Source of the DNA: Bisbaumannia pacifica
Lineage (GTDB): Bacteria; Pseudomonadota; Gammaproteobacteria; Pseudomonadales; Halomonadaceae
Length of the DNA stretch: 64,000 nt
Direction of reading: 5' to 3'
Assembly (NCBI RefSeq): GCF_007989625.1
Contig: NZ_BJUK01000015.1
Span: forward strand, 1-64,000
The notes beneath the pieces are model-generated. The model was not told the DNA's origin and did not search any database. It was given only the letters and a program-made list of their open reading frames with translations. Positions 27,155 through 36,267 of the stretch are shown one piece after another. The stretch's first letter is position 1; the number at the start of each line of letters is the position of its first letter. Made by a program: the position numbers and the translations under genes.

Positions 27155-27778
27155 TCACGCCGGCTCGTCGAGGGCCAGGCCGAGCAGCCGCGAGGCGGCA
27201 TCCAGGCCGATGGCCTGGAGCTCGCGGCTCTCCAGGCGCTCCGCCGAGAGCGCCCCCTCGATCCACAGCCCATCGATCAGGCCGTTGACGGCCACGGCGA
27301 GGCGACGCAGCTCGACCTCGTCGGGCTGTCGGCCCTGGGCCCGCAGGGCCTCGTGGATCAGCTCCCGGAAGGCGTGGGTCGTGCGCTCGTACCACAGCTC
27401 GCGGATCTCGGCCATCGCCGCGTCCTGATGCGCCAGGGGCAGGAAGTTGGCCCATAGCAGGACGCTTTCCGGGGTGACGATGGGCGGCGACAGGTTGGCC
27501 AGCAGGTAGTGGCGCAGCCGCTCCTGCGGCGTGAGCTCGCGCCGCGCCTCGATGGCACCGTGCGCCGCCTCGAAGAGGCGTTCTAGGAAGCGCCGATAGG
27601 CGGCCTGGATGATGCCGTCCTTGCTCTTGAAGTAGAAACGGATCAGGCCATTGGTGACCCCGGCATAGTCGGCGATCTTGCGCACCGTGGCCGCGGAGAT
27701 GCCCTCCCTGGCGATGCAGGTGAGGGTCGCATCGATCAGGGCATTCTCGCGGTCATTGCTGTCACGCCGGGTCGCCAT
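27155..27778 (-). CDS. TetR-family regulator (BetI-like)
   Basis: A 207-residue repressor-type protein with the HTH near residues 30-52 (ISAATVRKIADYAGVTNGLIRFYFKSKDGIIQAAY) and a BetI-type C-terminal domain (VNGLIDGLWIEGALSAERL). It lies 7 bases after the DDAH-like gene and is probably co-transcribed with it. The likely operator is the palindrome in the shared divergent region with the ABC transporter. The ligand is unknown; an amine or methylated amino acid is plausible from the neighbours. Confidence 0.85.
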   Translation of the reverse strand: MATRRDSNDRENALIDATLTCIAREGISAATVRKIADYAGVTNGLIRFYFKSKDGIIQAAYRRFLERLFEAAHGAIEARRELTPQERLRHYLLANLSPPIVTPESVLLWANFLPLAHQDAAMAEIRELWYERTTHAFRELIHEALRAQGRQPDEVELRRLAVAVNGLIDGLWIEGALSAERLESRELQAIGLDAASRLLGLALDEPA

Positions 27779-27785
27779 TGGTCAC

Positions 27786-28661
27786 TCAGGCCTCGCGCAG
27801 GATCGGGTTGGTCAGACAGGTCGGGCCGCCTTCGCAGGCCATGCACAGGGCGTCACCGGCGAAGGTCCGCACCCGGATGCCATGGCGCTCCATGACCGTG
27901 CGCGTCCCCGGGAAGCCGTCGATCATCAGGCAGTCGCCGGGGGAGAGCGGCATGACATTGAGGTTGAGTCCCAGGGAGTCGTGGAACTCGGCCTCGGGGG
28001 CCTCGATCAGGGTGATGCCGCGCTCCTTCATCAGGCTCCACAGCGCCGCCGGGATAAGCCGTGAGTGTACCAGGTAGACGTCCTCGGCCAGCGGCGAGAT
28101 CACCGACATCAGGTGCAGGCAGGCGGCCTCGCCTCCCCAGACCGGCAGGTCGAACCCCAGCACCTCGATGCCCTGGGGATTGAGCAGTTCGTTGAGCTGG
28201 CGAACCCCCTCCCGGTTGGAGCGGAACCCCATCCCCACCACCAGGGTGTGCTCATCGAGCCAGAGGGTATCGCCGCCCTCGATCCGGGCGTCGCCGCTCA
28301 GCCGCCCCAGCACCGGGATGCCGGCGGCCTCGTAGGCACGCCCATGCAGCTCGGGCTCCCCGGCACGCAGCGGCTTGCCCATCCGCAGCAGCACCGCCCC
28401 CGCCCGAGTGATCAGGGAGGCATCGCGGGTGAACATGGCGTCGGACAGGCCATCGCCGGTGTCTTCGAGCCATACGATCTCGGTCCCGGAGGCCGCCACC
28501 AGTTCGACGAAGGCGTCGTACTGGGCGATGGCCTTCTCGGCATCGAAGTAGTCGTTATAGTGCCACTCGGCGGGGTCGGCCCGGCGCAGGCTCTCGCCGG
28601 GGCGGCGCATCAGCACGCGGGTCATGGGGGCGGCCATGGACTGGCATCCGTAACGGGACAT
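27786..28661 (-). CDS. Dimethylarginine dimethylaminohydrolase / arginine-deiminase-like amidinohydrolase
   Basis: A 291-residue protein of the amidinotransferase-fold superfamily. It shows FTRDASLITRAG, RIEGGDTLWLDEHTLVVGMGFRSN, HLMSVISPL, and the C-terminal nucleophile motif GGPTCLTNPI. These correspond to the Asp, His and Cys catalytic residues of DDAH and arginine deiminase. It probably hydrolyses the guanidino group of arginine, methylarginine or a related compound. The start at 28661 follows GGAG at 7 bases. Its divergent neighbour is a polar amino-acid ABC importer, suggesting uptake and breakdown of the same compound. Confidence 0.82.
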   Translation of the reverse strand: MSRYGCQSMAAPMTRVLMRRPGESLRRADPAEWHYNDYFDAEKAIAQYDAFVELVAASGTEIVWLEDTGDGLSDAMFTRDASLITRAGAVLLRMGKPLRAGEPELHGRAYEAAGIPVLGRLSGDARIEGGDTLWLDEHTLVVGMGFRSNREGVRQLNELLNPQGIEVLGFDLPVWGGEAACLHLMSVISPLAEDVYLVHSRLIPAALWSLMKERGITLIEAPEAEFHDSLGLNLNVMPLSPGDCLMIDGFPGTRTVMERHGIRVRTFAGDALCMACEGGPTCLTNPILREA

Positions 28662-28704
28662 AGCAGGGCTCCGTCGTGGTGTGAGAGGTGGTGTTAAGGG
28701 TGCG

Positions 28705-28748
28705 TTGACTCGAATCTTATACGGATGCATAGTTTATGCAACTGCATA
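28705..28748. promoter_or_regulatory. Divergent control region: palindrome and putative promoter
   Basis: TGCATAGTTTATGCA (28726-28740) is a perfect dyad with a 3-base centre; a third half-site TGCATA follows at 28743-28748. A plus-strand promoter can be drawn as TTGACT (28705-28710), 17 bases, CATAGT (28728-28733), overlapping the dyad. This is a good candidate operator for the TetR regulator. Confidence 0.55.
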
Positions 28749-28767
28749 AAAAAAGGCCGGACCGGGG

Positions 28768-29574
28768 GTGACCACCTTGCACGCCGCACCGCACACCGCA
28801 GCAGACGATGATGCCATCATCGAGATCCGCGACCTGCGCAAGTCCTTCGGCCAGACGGAAGTGCTCAAGGGCATCAGCCTGTCGGCCCATCGCGGCGATG
28901 TGATCTCGCTGATCGGCAGCAGCGGCTCGGGCAAGTCGACCCTGCTGCGCTGCCTCAACCTGCTCGAGACCCCCAGCGCCGGCACGCTGCGCCTGCTCGG
29001 CGAACCCCTGCCCTTCCGCGAGCGGGGCGGCCAGCGGGAACCCGCCGACCGCCGCCAGCTGCGGCGCCTGCGCGCCCGCCTGGGCATGGTCTTCCAGGGC
29101 TTCAACCTGTGGCCGCACCTGACCCTGGAGGCCAACGTCATGGAGGCGCCGGTCCAGGTATTGGGGCGCTCCCGTGACGCGGCCCGCGCGGAAGCCCGGC
29201 GGCTGCTCGAGCGGGTCGGGCTCCACCACCTGCGCGATGCCTACCCCGCCACGCTCTCCGGCGGCCAGCAACAGCGCGGGGCCATCGCCCGCGCCCTGGC
29301 CATGTCCCCCGAGGTGCTGCTCTTCGACGAGCCCACCTCCGCCCTCGACCCGGAACTGGTCGGCGAGGTGCTGGCGGTGATACGCGACCTCGCCGAGGAG
29401 GGACGCACCATGCTGATCGTCACCCACGAGATGCAGTTCGCCGCCGACGTGGCGAACCGGGTGATCTTCCTCGACCAGGGGGAGATCGCCGCCGAGGGGC
29501 CGCCGGACCAGGTATTCGGCTCGACCCGCACCGAACGGCTCACGCGCTTCCTGGGCACGGCTGCCCTGACCTGA
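28768..29574 (+). CDS. Polar amino-acid ABC transporter ATPase
   Basis: A 268-residue ATPase of the HisP/GlnQ class. It has Walker [16 protein letters not shown], the Q-loop [12 protein letters not shown], the signature [16 protein letters not shown], Walker [15 protein letters not shown] and the H-loop IVTHEMQFA. The start is a GTG at 28768. First gene of a four-gene importer operon (ATPase, binding protein, two permeases). Confidence 0.92.
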   Translation: MTTLHAAPHTAADDDAIIEIRDLRKSFGQTEVLKGISLSAHRGDVISLIGSSGSGKSTLLRCLNLLETPSAGTLRLLGEPLPFRERGGQREPADRRQLRRLRARLGMVFQGFNLWPHLTLEANVMEAPVQVLGRSRDAARAEARRLLERVGLHHLRDAYPATLSGGQQQRGAIARALAMSPEVLLFDEPTSALDPELVGEVLAVIRDLAEEGRTMLIVTHEMQFAADVANRVIFLDQGEIAAEGPPDQVFGSTRTERLTRFLGTAALT

Positions 29575-29585
29575 GGAGAATGACA

Positions 29586-30362
29586 ATGAAACGACACCTG
29601 CTGCTGGCCACCCTGACCACCGCCTGCCTCGCGCCCCTGGCCCAGGCGGATATCACCCGCGTCGGCTTCGCCACCGAGCCCTACCCGCCCTTCGCCACCC
29701 CGGACGCCACCGGCGCGCCCCACGGCTGGGAGGTCGACATCACCCGGGCGATCTGCGCCGCGGCCGAGCTGGAGTGCGAGATCGTCACCACCGCCTGGGA
29801 TGGCCTGATTCCGGAGCTGACCGCCGACAGGATCGATATCATCGCCGCCTCGCTGAGCATCACCGAGCGGCGCCGGCAGACCATCGCCTTCTCCGACAAG
29901 TACTACCAGACCCCGGCCGTGCTGGTCGGCGCCCAGGGCATCGACCTGGCGCCGACCGCGGAGGGCGTGGCCGGCAGGACGATCGGCGTCCAGTCCGCGT
30001 CCATCCACCAGGCCTATGTCCTCGAGCACTTCCCCGAGGCCACCGTTCGCGAATACCAGACTCAGGACGAGGCCCATCAGGACCTGTTCGCCGGGCGCAT
30101 CGACGCCACCCTGGCCGATCGGTTGGTCCTCGAGGACTTCCTGGCCAGCCGCGAAGGCCAGATGTGCTGCGAACTGAAGGGGGAGGTGGCCCACGACGAC
30201 GCCACCCTCGGCGAGGGCATCGGCTTCGGCCTGCGCCAGGAGGACGAGGCCCTGCGCGAGGCGCTCAACGCCGCCATCGCCGAGGTGCGTGCCGACGGCA
30301 CCTACGCCGCCATCACCGAGCGCTACTTCGACTTCGATATCTACGGCGCCCCCGTCGAGTGA
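29586..30362 (+). CDS. Periplasmic amino-acid-binding protein of the ABC importer
   Basis: A 258-residue family-3 solute-binding protein. It has a signal peptide (MKRHLLLATLTTACLAPLAQA), then ITRVGFATEPYPPFATPD, GWEVDITRAICA, WDGLIPELTADRIDIIAASLSITERR, and a Cys pair near the C-terminal lobe. The Asp/Arg residues that contact the amino-acid backbone are in place (SITERR). The ATG at 29586 is chosen because AGGAG is 7 bases upstream; the ATG at 29580 is too close. The ligand cannot be read from sequence. Confidence 0.9.
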   Translation: MKRHLLLATLTTACLAPLAQADITRVGFATEPYPPFATPDATGAPHGWEVDITRAICAAAELECEIVTTAWDGLIPELTADRIDIIAASLSITERRRQTIAFSDKYYQTPAVLVGAQGIDLAPTAEGVAGRTIGVQSASIHQAYVLEHFPEATVREYQTQDEAHQDLFAGRIDATLADRLVLEDFLASREGQMCCELKGEVAHDDATLGEGIGFGLRQEDEALREALNAAIAEVRADGTYAAITERYFDFDIYGAPVE

Positions 30363-30405
30363 CCGCCGACGAGGCAGCGATGCACCACAGAGGACGACGC
30401 CAGCC

Positions 30406-31128
30406 GTGAACTACCGCGACATGAGTGTCATGGAACTGCTCGCCCTGGCGCCCCCCGGCTGGGGAGGCGCCCTGCTGAACGGGCTCTGGCTGTCGTTGCA
30501 GGTGGCCGGGGCCGGCTACCTGCTGGGGCTGGTCATCGGCATGGCCGGCGCCGCCGGCAAGCTCTCCGGCGGCCCCGTCATCCGCGACCTGCTGACCTGC
30601 TACACCACTATCACCCGGGCCGTCCCCGAGCTGGTACTGATCCTGCTGCTCTACTTCGCCGTCCCCGAGGCGATCAACCAGCTGCTGGCGACGCTCGGCC
30701 TGGGTCGGGTCGATATCGGGCCCTTCGCCTCGGGCGTGGCGGTGATCGCCCTGGTACAGGGCGCTTATGCCACCGAGGTGATGCGCGGGGCCATCCGCGC
30801 CGTCCCCGTCGGCCAGCTCGAGGCGGCACACTCCCTGGGCATGACGCCCCTCACCGTCTTCCGGCGCATCACCCTGCCGGCCATGCTGCCGGGGGCACTG
30901 CCGGGGCTCTCCAACCTGTGGCTGATCGCCACCAAGGACACCGCCCTGCTGGCCGTGGTCGGGTTCACGGAGCTGACCCTGGCGGCACGCCAGGCGGCCG
31001 GCGCCACCAAGCACTACCTGCTGTTCCTGTGCGCCGCCGGCGTGCTCTACCTCATCGTCTCGCTGATCTCCAACCTCGCCTTCAAGGGCCTGGAGCGCCG
31101 CGCCACCCGGGGGATGCACCATGACTGA
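30406..31128 (+). CDS. Polar amino-acid ABC transporter permease (first)
   Basis: A 240-residue HisQ/GlnP-type permease with about five membrane helices. The EAA loop reads EAAHSLGMTPLTVFRRITLPAMLPGALPGL, and the family pair ITRAVPELVLILLLYF and QGAYATEVMRGAI are present. The start is uncertain: GTG at 30406 fits the family N-terminus, while ATG at 30421 is also possible. It overlaps the next permease by 8 bases. Confidence 0.9.
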   Translation: MNYRDMSVMELLALAPPGWGGALLNGLWLSLQVAGAGYLLGLVIGMAGAAGKLSGGPVIRDLLTCYTTITRAVPELVLILLLYFAVPEAINQLLATLGLGRVDIGPFASGVAVIALVQGAYATEVMRGAIRAVPVGQLEAAHSLGMTPLTVFRRITLPAMLPGALPGLSNLWLIATKDTALLAVVGFTELTLAARQAAGATKHYLLFLCAAGVLYLIVSLISNLAFKGLERRATRGMHHD

Positions 31129-31900
31129 GCGTCGTCTGCCGCCCCACCGTCTCGCCCTGATCGCCGCCGCCGTCGGCGGCATCGCCCTGCTCGCCACCAC
31201 CCTGCGCTGGGACTGGCTGCCGGAGTACCGCGAGGCGATCCTCGGCGGGCTGTGGCTGACCCTGACCCTGTTGGTCACCACCAGCGTGGCGGGATTCCTG
31301 CTGGCGATCCCCCTCGGGCTGGTGCAGGTCAGGGGCCCCCGGCCGCTCGCCTGGCTGGCGCGCGGCTTCTGCACCCTGATCCGCGGCACCCCGCTGCTGC
31401 TGCAGGTCTGGCTGCTCTACTACGGCCTCGGCTCGCTGTTCCCCTACCTGCCCGGGGTCCGTCAGAGCTGGCTGTGGCCCTACCTCACCGACCCCTGGCC
31501 CTATGCCTTCCTGGCCCTGACGATCTCCTTCGCCGGCTATGAGGGCGAGGTGATGCGCGGCGCCTTCGCCGGGGTCCCCAAGGGCGAGCTCGAGGCCGCC
31601 CGTTCGCTGGGCATGCATCCCTTCACCATCCTGCGCCGCATCTGGCTGCCGCGCGCCGTGCAGCGGGTGCTGCCGACCCTCAACGGCGAGCTGATCATCC
31701 AGCTCAAGGCCACGCCGCTGGTGGCCACCATCGCCGCCGTCGATGCCTATGCGGTCTTCGGGCGCATTCGCCAGGAAACCCTGATGGTCTACGAACCCCT
31801 GCTGCTCATGGCCCTGATCTACCTGGTGCTGGCCGGACTGATCACCCTCGCCTTCGGCGCCCTCGAGCGGCGCTGGTCGCGGCACAGCGGCGAACCCTAG
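31121..31900 (+). CDS. Polar amino-acid ABC transporter permease (second)
   Basis: A 259-residue HisM-type permease with the EAA motif EAARSLGMHPFTILRRIWLPRAVQRVLPTL and the substrate-path block FCTLIRGTPLLLQVWLLYYGL. It begins inside the end of the first permease gene, which indicates coupled translation and a heterodimeric channel. It ends 16 bases before the stop of the convergent SLC13 gene; no hairpin was seen in that short gap. Confidence 0.92.
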   Translation: MTERRLPPHRLALIAAAVGGIALLATTLRWDWLPEYREAILGGLWLTLTLLVTTSVAGFLLAIPLGLVQVRGPRPLAWLARGFCTLIRGTPLLLQVWLLYYGLGSLFPYLPGVRQSWLWPYLTDPWPYAFLALTISFAGYEGEVMRGAFAGVPKGELEAARSLGMHPFTILRRIWLPRAVQRVLPTLNGELIIQLKATPLVATIAAVDAYAVFGRIRQETLMVYEPLLLMALIYLVLAGLITLAFGALERRWSRHSGEP

Positions 31901-31916
31901 GCCCCAAGCCCCGGCA

Positions 31917-33821
31917 TTACAGCGGCCAGACCCACAGAATCATCGGAATCGCCACCACCAGCACCAGCAGCGAGAGCGGCAGCCCCAGGCGCCAGTAGTC
32001 GCCGAAGCGGTAGCCCCCGGGCCCCATCACCAGGGTGTTGGACTGGTGGCCGATCGGCGTCAGGAAGGCACAGGAGGCGCTCACCGCCACCACCATCAGG
32101 AAGGGGTCCACCGAGGCCCCGAAGCCCTCGGCGAGGCTCGCCGCGATGGGCGCCATCAACAGCGCCGCGGCGGCGTTGTTGATCACGTTGGAGAGCAGCA
32201 TGGAGAGCGCGAAGAGCCCCACCAGGGTCACCACCACCGGCCACTCGGCCCCCAGGCTCAGCAACGTCTCGGCGATCAGCGCCGCCCCGCCGCTGCTCTC
32301 CAGCGCCTGACCCACCGGAATCATGGCGCCGAGCAGCACGATCACCGGGCCATCCACGGCCTGGTAGGCATCGCGCAGCGGCAGGACCCCCACCAGCAAC
32401 GAGAGCAGCGCCGCACAAGACAAGGCCACCGCCGCCGGCAGCAGGTCCAACAGCATGGCGGCGATGGCCAGGGCGAAGATGCCCAGCGACACCAGCAGCA
32501 GCCGCGGTTGGCCCAGGGTCAGGTTGCGGCTGGCCAGGGGCAGGCAGCCCAGGGTACCCAGGGCCTCGGCCAGGCCCGCCTCATCGCCCTGCAGCAGCAG
32601 CACATCGCCGGAGCGAAAGCGCACCTCCCGCAGGCGCTTCTTGAGGCGCGCCCCGTCCCGGGCTACCGCCACCAGATGCAGGCCATGCTGATGATGCAGA
32701 CGCAGTTGGCTGACGGTGCGGTTGACCATCATCGAGTCGTTGCGCACCACCGCCTCCACCAGCTGCAGCCCCTCGGTGGAGGGGGCCCGGGGCGTCTCCT
32801 CCTTTGCTTCCTCCTCTTCCTTTTCCTTTTTCTTCTCCGCGCCCTCGCGCTTCTGCCTATCCGCGTCGCCTGCCGCCCTCTCCCGCGGCTCGGCCGTCTC
32901 GTCCCCGGCGTCTTCTTCCTCTTCCACGGCTTCCGGCTCGGCGCCCAGGCGCAGCCCGGCCCTGTCTTCCAGCAGCTTGATCTCCTCGGGGCCACCCTCC
33001 ACCAGCAGGATATCGCCGGCGCGTAGGGCGCCCAGGAAGGCGTGGCCGGGACGACGCTTGTCGTCGCGGATCACCCCGATCACCGGCACCGGCTCATCGA
33101 GTTCCTGCTGCAACTCGCTGAGGGTCCAGCCGCAGGCCTTGGCCTCCTCGGTCAGGCGCAGCTCCACCAGGTAGTTGGCGGTATCGAAGAGCTCGTCGGC
33201 GCTGGCCTGACCCTGGCGTTGGGGCGTCAGGCGCCAGCCCAGCAAGACGATAAAGACGAGCCCCGCCAGGGCTACCGCCACCCCCACCGGGGTGAAGTCG
33301 AACAGGCCGAAGTTTTCCCCGGTCAGCGTGCCCCGGTAGCTGGCGACGATGATATTGGGGGGCGTGCCGATCAGCGTCATCAGGCCCCCCAGCAGGGAGC
33401 CGAAGGCCAGCGGCATCAGCAGCAGCGAAGGCGAGGTGTCATGGGCCCGGGCCAGGCGCATGGCCACCGGCAGCATCAGCGCCAGGGCGCCCACGTTGTT
33501 CATCACCGCCGAGAGCAACAGCACGGTGCCGGTCAGCACCAGCAGCTGCAGGAGCAGGCGTTCGCCGACCCGCAACGCCTGCTCGGCGATGATATCCACC
33601 AGCCCCGAGCGCTCGAAGCCCTTGCTCAGCACCAGCACCGCCGCCACCGTGATCACCGCCGGGTGACCGAAGCCGAGGAAGGCCGCCTCACTGGGCACCA
33701 GCCCCAGGAGCACCGACCCCAGCAGCGCCATCAGCGCCACCAGGTCATAGCGGAAGCGCCCCCAGACGAAGCCCGCCAGGGTCAGCCCCAGTACCCCATA
33801 GATCAGCACGGCATCGGACAC
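31917..33821 (-). CDS. SLC13/DASS-family anion transporter with RCK_C (TrkA-C) domains
   Basis: A 634-residue membrane protein. Hydrophobic helices occupy residues 1-200 and 440-634, with the family motifs IGTPPNIIVA (about 151-160) and IGHQSNTLVMGPGG near the end. Between them are two TrkA-C-like regulatory domains (about 205-290 and 350-430). These are joined by a very charged Glu/Lys-rich linker (about 298-348), which is longer than expected. Substrates in this family are dicarboxylates, sulfate or similar anions; the exact one is not clear. The start is GTG at 33821 with GGGAGG 7 bases upstream. Confidence 0.88.
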   Translation of the reverse strand: MSDAVLIYGVLGLTLAGFVWGRFRYDLVALMALLGSVLLGLVPSEAAFLGFGHPAVITVAAVLVLSKGFERSGLVDIIAEQALRVGERLLLQLLVLTGTVLLLSAVMNNVGALALMLPVAMRLARAHDTSPSLLLMPLAFGSLLGGLMTLIGTPPNIIVASYRGTLTGENFGLFDFTPVGVAVALAGLVFIVLLGWRLTPQRQGQASADELFDTANYLVELRLTEEAKACGWTLSELQQELDEPVPVIGVIRDDKRRPGHAFLGALRAGDILLVEGGPEEIKLLEDRAGLRLGAEPEAVEEEEDAGDETAEPRERAAGDADRQKREGAEKKKEKEEEEAKEETPRAPSTEGLQLVEAVVRNDSMMVNRTVSQLRLHHQHGLHLVAVARDGARLKKRLREVRFRSGDVLLLQGDEAGLAEALGTLGCLPLASRNLTLGQPRLLLVSLGIFALAIAAMLLDLLPAAVALSCAALLSLLVGVLPLRDAYQAVDGPVIVLLGAMIPVGQALESSGGAALIAETLLSLGAEWPVVVTLVGLFALSMLLSNVINNAAAALLMAPIAASLAEGFGASVDPFLMVVAVSASCAFLTPIGHQSNTLVMGPGGYRFGDYWRLGLPLSLLVLVVAIPMILWVWPL

Positions 33822-33987
33822 GGCCAGGCCTCCCTGTCGTTAAAGGTCCAGCATGGCAGGCTTCCACCCTACGCCGCCAGCCGGTCACGCCAACGTTCAC
33901 CCCGACCGTTGCGCCTTTCGCAACGGCTCGTTGTCGCCTCTCCCACTGCGCGCCGGGAACTTATCGCTTTAGAATCACCACCGCATT

Positions 33988-34002
33988 CGATAATCGATAT
34001 CA
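33988..34002. promoter_or_regulatory. Fur box upstream of the TonB receptor
   Basis: CGATAATCGATATCA matches the 7-1-7 Fur consensus TGATAAT-N-ATTATCA at 11 of 14 positions and lies 22 bases before the receptor ATG. Iron-dependent repression is the expected outcome. Confidence 0.7.
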
Positions 34003-34023
34003 TTCAGGGAACATACTATCCTC

Positions 34024-36150
34024 ATGCCTCTCGCGACCCGCTCCCGGCTCCCCCTCGCCATCGCCCTGGCCTCCGCCGGCCTGCCCGCCCTCGCCGACGA
34101 CTCCGCCCGCCTCGACAATATCGTGGTCACCGCCGCCGGTTTCGAGCAGACCCTGCGCGACGCCCCGGCCAGTATCTCGGTGATCACCCGGGAAGCGCTG
34201 CAGGAGCAACGCATCACCAGCCTGGCGGATGCCCTGCGCAACGTGGAGGGGGTCGACGTGGGTGGCCAGGTGGGCAAGACCGGCGGCCGCAATATCAGCA
34301 TTCGCGGCATGCCCAGCGACTACACCCTGATCCTGATCGACGGCCGCCGCCAGAATGCCGCCGGCAGCGTCACCCCCAACGGCTTCGGCGAGACCAGCAC
34401 CAGCTTCTTCCCGCCGATCTCCAGCATCGAGCGTATCGAGGTGATCCGCGGGCCCATGTCGACCCTCTACGGCTCCGACGCCATGGGCGGGGTGATCAAT
34501 ATCATCACCCGCCGGGTCGATCGGGAGTGGAACGGCTCCCTGGAGGTGGAGAACACCCTCAACGAGGACGACGACTTCGGCGACAGCCGCGCCCTGAGCC
34601 TCTATGCCAGTGGCCCCCTGATCGAGGATCGTCTCGGCCTGCAACTGCGCGGCCGCCTCTACGACCGGGAGGCCTCGCACCTGACCTACCAAGACGCCAA
34701 TGGCGAGCCCATCGACGTCAGCCAGCGCGGCCCCAGCCCGGTCGAGGGGCGCAACTACCACCTGGGCGCGCGCCTGACCCTGGCCGCCAGTGACGATCAC
34801 GACCTCTGGCTAGACGGCGAGATCGGTCGCCAGCGCTACAACAACGACGAGGGCCAGTTGGGCACCCTGGACGACCCCCAGGGACGCATCGGCGGTTACT
34901 CGGACGAGCTGCGTTTCGAGCGCGAGCAGCTCGCCATCGGCCATACCGGGCGCTTCTCCGCCGGTACCCTGGAATCGAGCCTGATGCGCAATACCACCGA
35001 GACCCTCGGGCGCACCATTCCCGGCGACAGGAATGGCGGCGACTTCGGCCAGCCCCTGCCGGCCCTGCCGCAACTGACCATCGGCTCGCCCCGCACGCTC
35101 GAGACCACCAATACCGTGCTCGACAGCAAGTTCGTGATGCCGCTGGGTGACCATATGGCCACGTTTGGCGGGCAGTGGATGGATTCGGAACTGACCGATG
35201 GCCTGGCCACCGAGACCTTCGCGCAGACCACCTGGGCGCTGTTCGCCGAGGACGAGTGGCTGCTGCGCGACGACCTGGCACTGACCCTGGGCGGGCGCTA
35301 CGACCATCACGACGCCTTCGGCAGCCAGTTCAGCCCGCGCGGCTACCTGGTATGGAACGCCAGCGACCAGTGGACCCTCAAAGGCGGGATCAGCCGCGGC
35401 TATCGCACCCCCTCCCTCAACGACCTGCACGACGGCGTCAATGGCGTCACCGGCCAGGGCACCATCCTGACCATCGGCAACCCCGACCTGCAGCCAGAGA
35501 CCAGCACCAGCAGCGAAGTGGGTATCCACTTCGATAACCAGGCCGGTTTCATGGCCAGCGCCACCCTCTTCCATAACCGCTTCGACGACAAGATCGCCGA
35601 CGGCGAGGATATCGTGGTCAGCGGCCATCCCTCGATTCCCGATGGCACCTATGCCCAGCAGGTCAATATCGACGAGGCGGAGACCCAGGGGGTGGAGCTC
35701 TCCGCACGCCTGCAACTGGCCCCGGCCTGGCACCTGAGCGCCAACTACACCTTTACCGACAGCGAGCAGAAGAGCGGCGAGAACGCCGGCGACCCGCTCA
35801 CCGACACCCCGGAGCACGCCGTCAACGCCACCCTGCGCTGGCAGGCCAGCGAGCGCCTGAGCACCTGGCTCGCCGCCGAGTACCGCAGCGAGCGCTATCG
35901 CAACCGTTCGCGGGTGCGCGGCGCCCCCTCCTACGACGACCTGGGCGACTTCAAGGCCTATAGCCTCTTCCACCTCGGTGGCAGCTACGCGGTGGCGGAT
36001 AACGTGACCCTGAGCGCCACCGTCTACAACCTGCTGGACCAGGACTTCGTCGACTACCGTGCCTACGACAACGGCAACAGCTACGGCAACGTCTACGCCA
36101 ATAGCGAGGAAGGCCGCCGCCTCTGGCTCTCCGCCCGCTTCGAGTTCTGA
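34024..36150 (+). CDS. TonB-dependent iron-siderophore receptor (CirA/FepA-like)
   Basis: A 708-residue outer-membrane receptor. It has a signal peptide (residues 1-24, ending PALADDS), a TonB-box-like DNIVVTAAG, and a plug domain (ISVITREALQEQ, NISIRGMPSDYTLILIDG, ERIEVIRGPMSTLYGSDAMGGVINIITRR). A 22-strand barrel follows, ending in the terminal Phe signature (LWLSARFEF). The Fur box points to iron uptake; catecholate siderophores or linear enterobactin breakdown products are typical for this branch. No transporter genes for the siderophore are adjacent. Confidence 0.92.
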   Translation: MPLATRSRLPLAIALASAGLPALADDSARLDNIVVTAAGFEQTLRDAPASISVITREALQEQRITSLADALRNVEGVDVGGQVGKTGGRNISIRGMPSDYTLILIDGRRQNAAGSVTPNGFGETSTSFFPPISSIERIEVIRGPMSTLYGSDAMGGVINIITRRVDREWNGSLEVENTLNEDDDFGDSRALSLYASGPLIEDRLGLQLRGRLYDREASHLTYQDANGEPIDVSQRGPSPVEGRNYHLGARLTLAASDDHDLWLDGEIGRQRYNNDEGQLGTLDDPQGRIGGYSDELRFEREQLAIGHTGRFSAGTLESSLMRNTTETLGRTIPGDRNGGDFGQPLPALPQLTIGSPRTLETTNTVLDSKFVMPLGDHMATFGGQWMDSELTDGLATETFAQTTWALFAEDEWLLRDDLALTLGGRYDHHDAFGSQFSPRGYLVWNASDQWTLKGGISRGYRTPSLNDLHDGVNGVTGQGTILTIGNPDLQPETSTSSEVGIHFDNQAGFMASATLFHNRFDDKIADGEDIVVSGHPSIPDGTYAQQVNIDEAETQGVELSARLQLAPAWHLSANYTFTDSEQKSGENAGDPLTDTPEHAVNATLRWQASERLSTWLAAEYRSERYRNRSRVRGAPSYDDLGDFKAYSLFHLGGSYAVADNVTLSATVYNLLDQDFVDYRAYDNGNSYGNVYANSEEGRRLWLSARFEF

Positions 36151-36184
36151 TCGCGCCGCGCTGGCTTACGCTCGCAACCCCTTT

Positions 36185-36210
36185 GCCCCGGCTAACTGCC
36201 GGGGCTTTTT
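36185..36210 (+). terminator. Rho-independent terminator of the TonB receptor gene
   Basis: GCCCCGGC / GCCGGGGC stem with loop TAACT, followed by TTTTT. Confidence 0.92.
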
Positions 36211-36219
36211 CGTGGCCAA

Positions 36220-36251
36220 CGACAAGGCCCGGCGAATGCCGGGCCTTGTCG
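36220..36251. terminator. Second, bidirectional terminator
   Basis: Perfect 14-bp arms (36220-36233, 36238-36251) with loop GAAT; the core is ACAAGGCCCGGC. It ends the enoyl-CoA hydratase operon on the minus strand. Confidence 0.85.
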
Positions 36252-36267
36252 ACGCCTGAAGCGAGGG

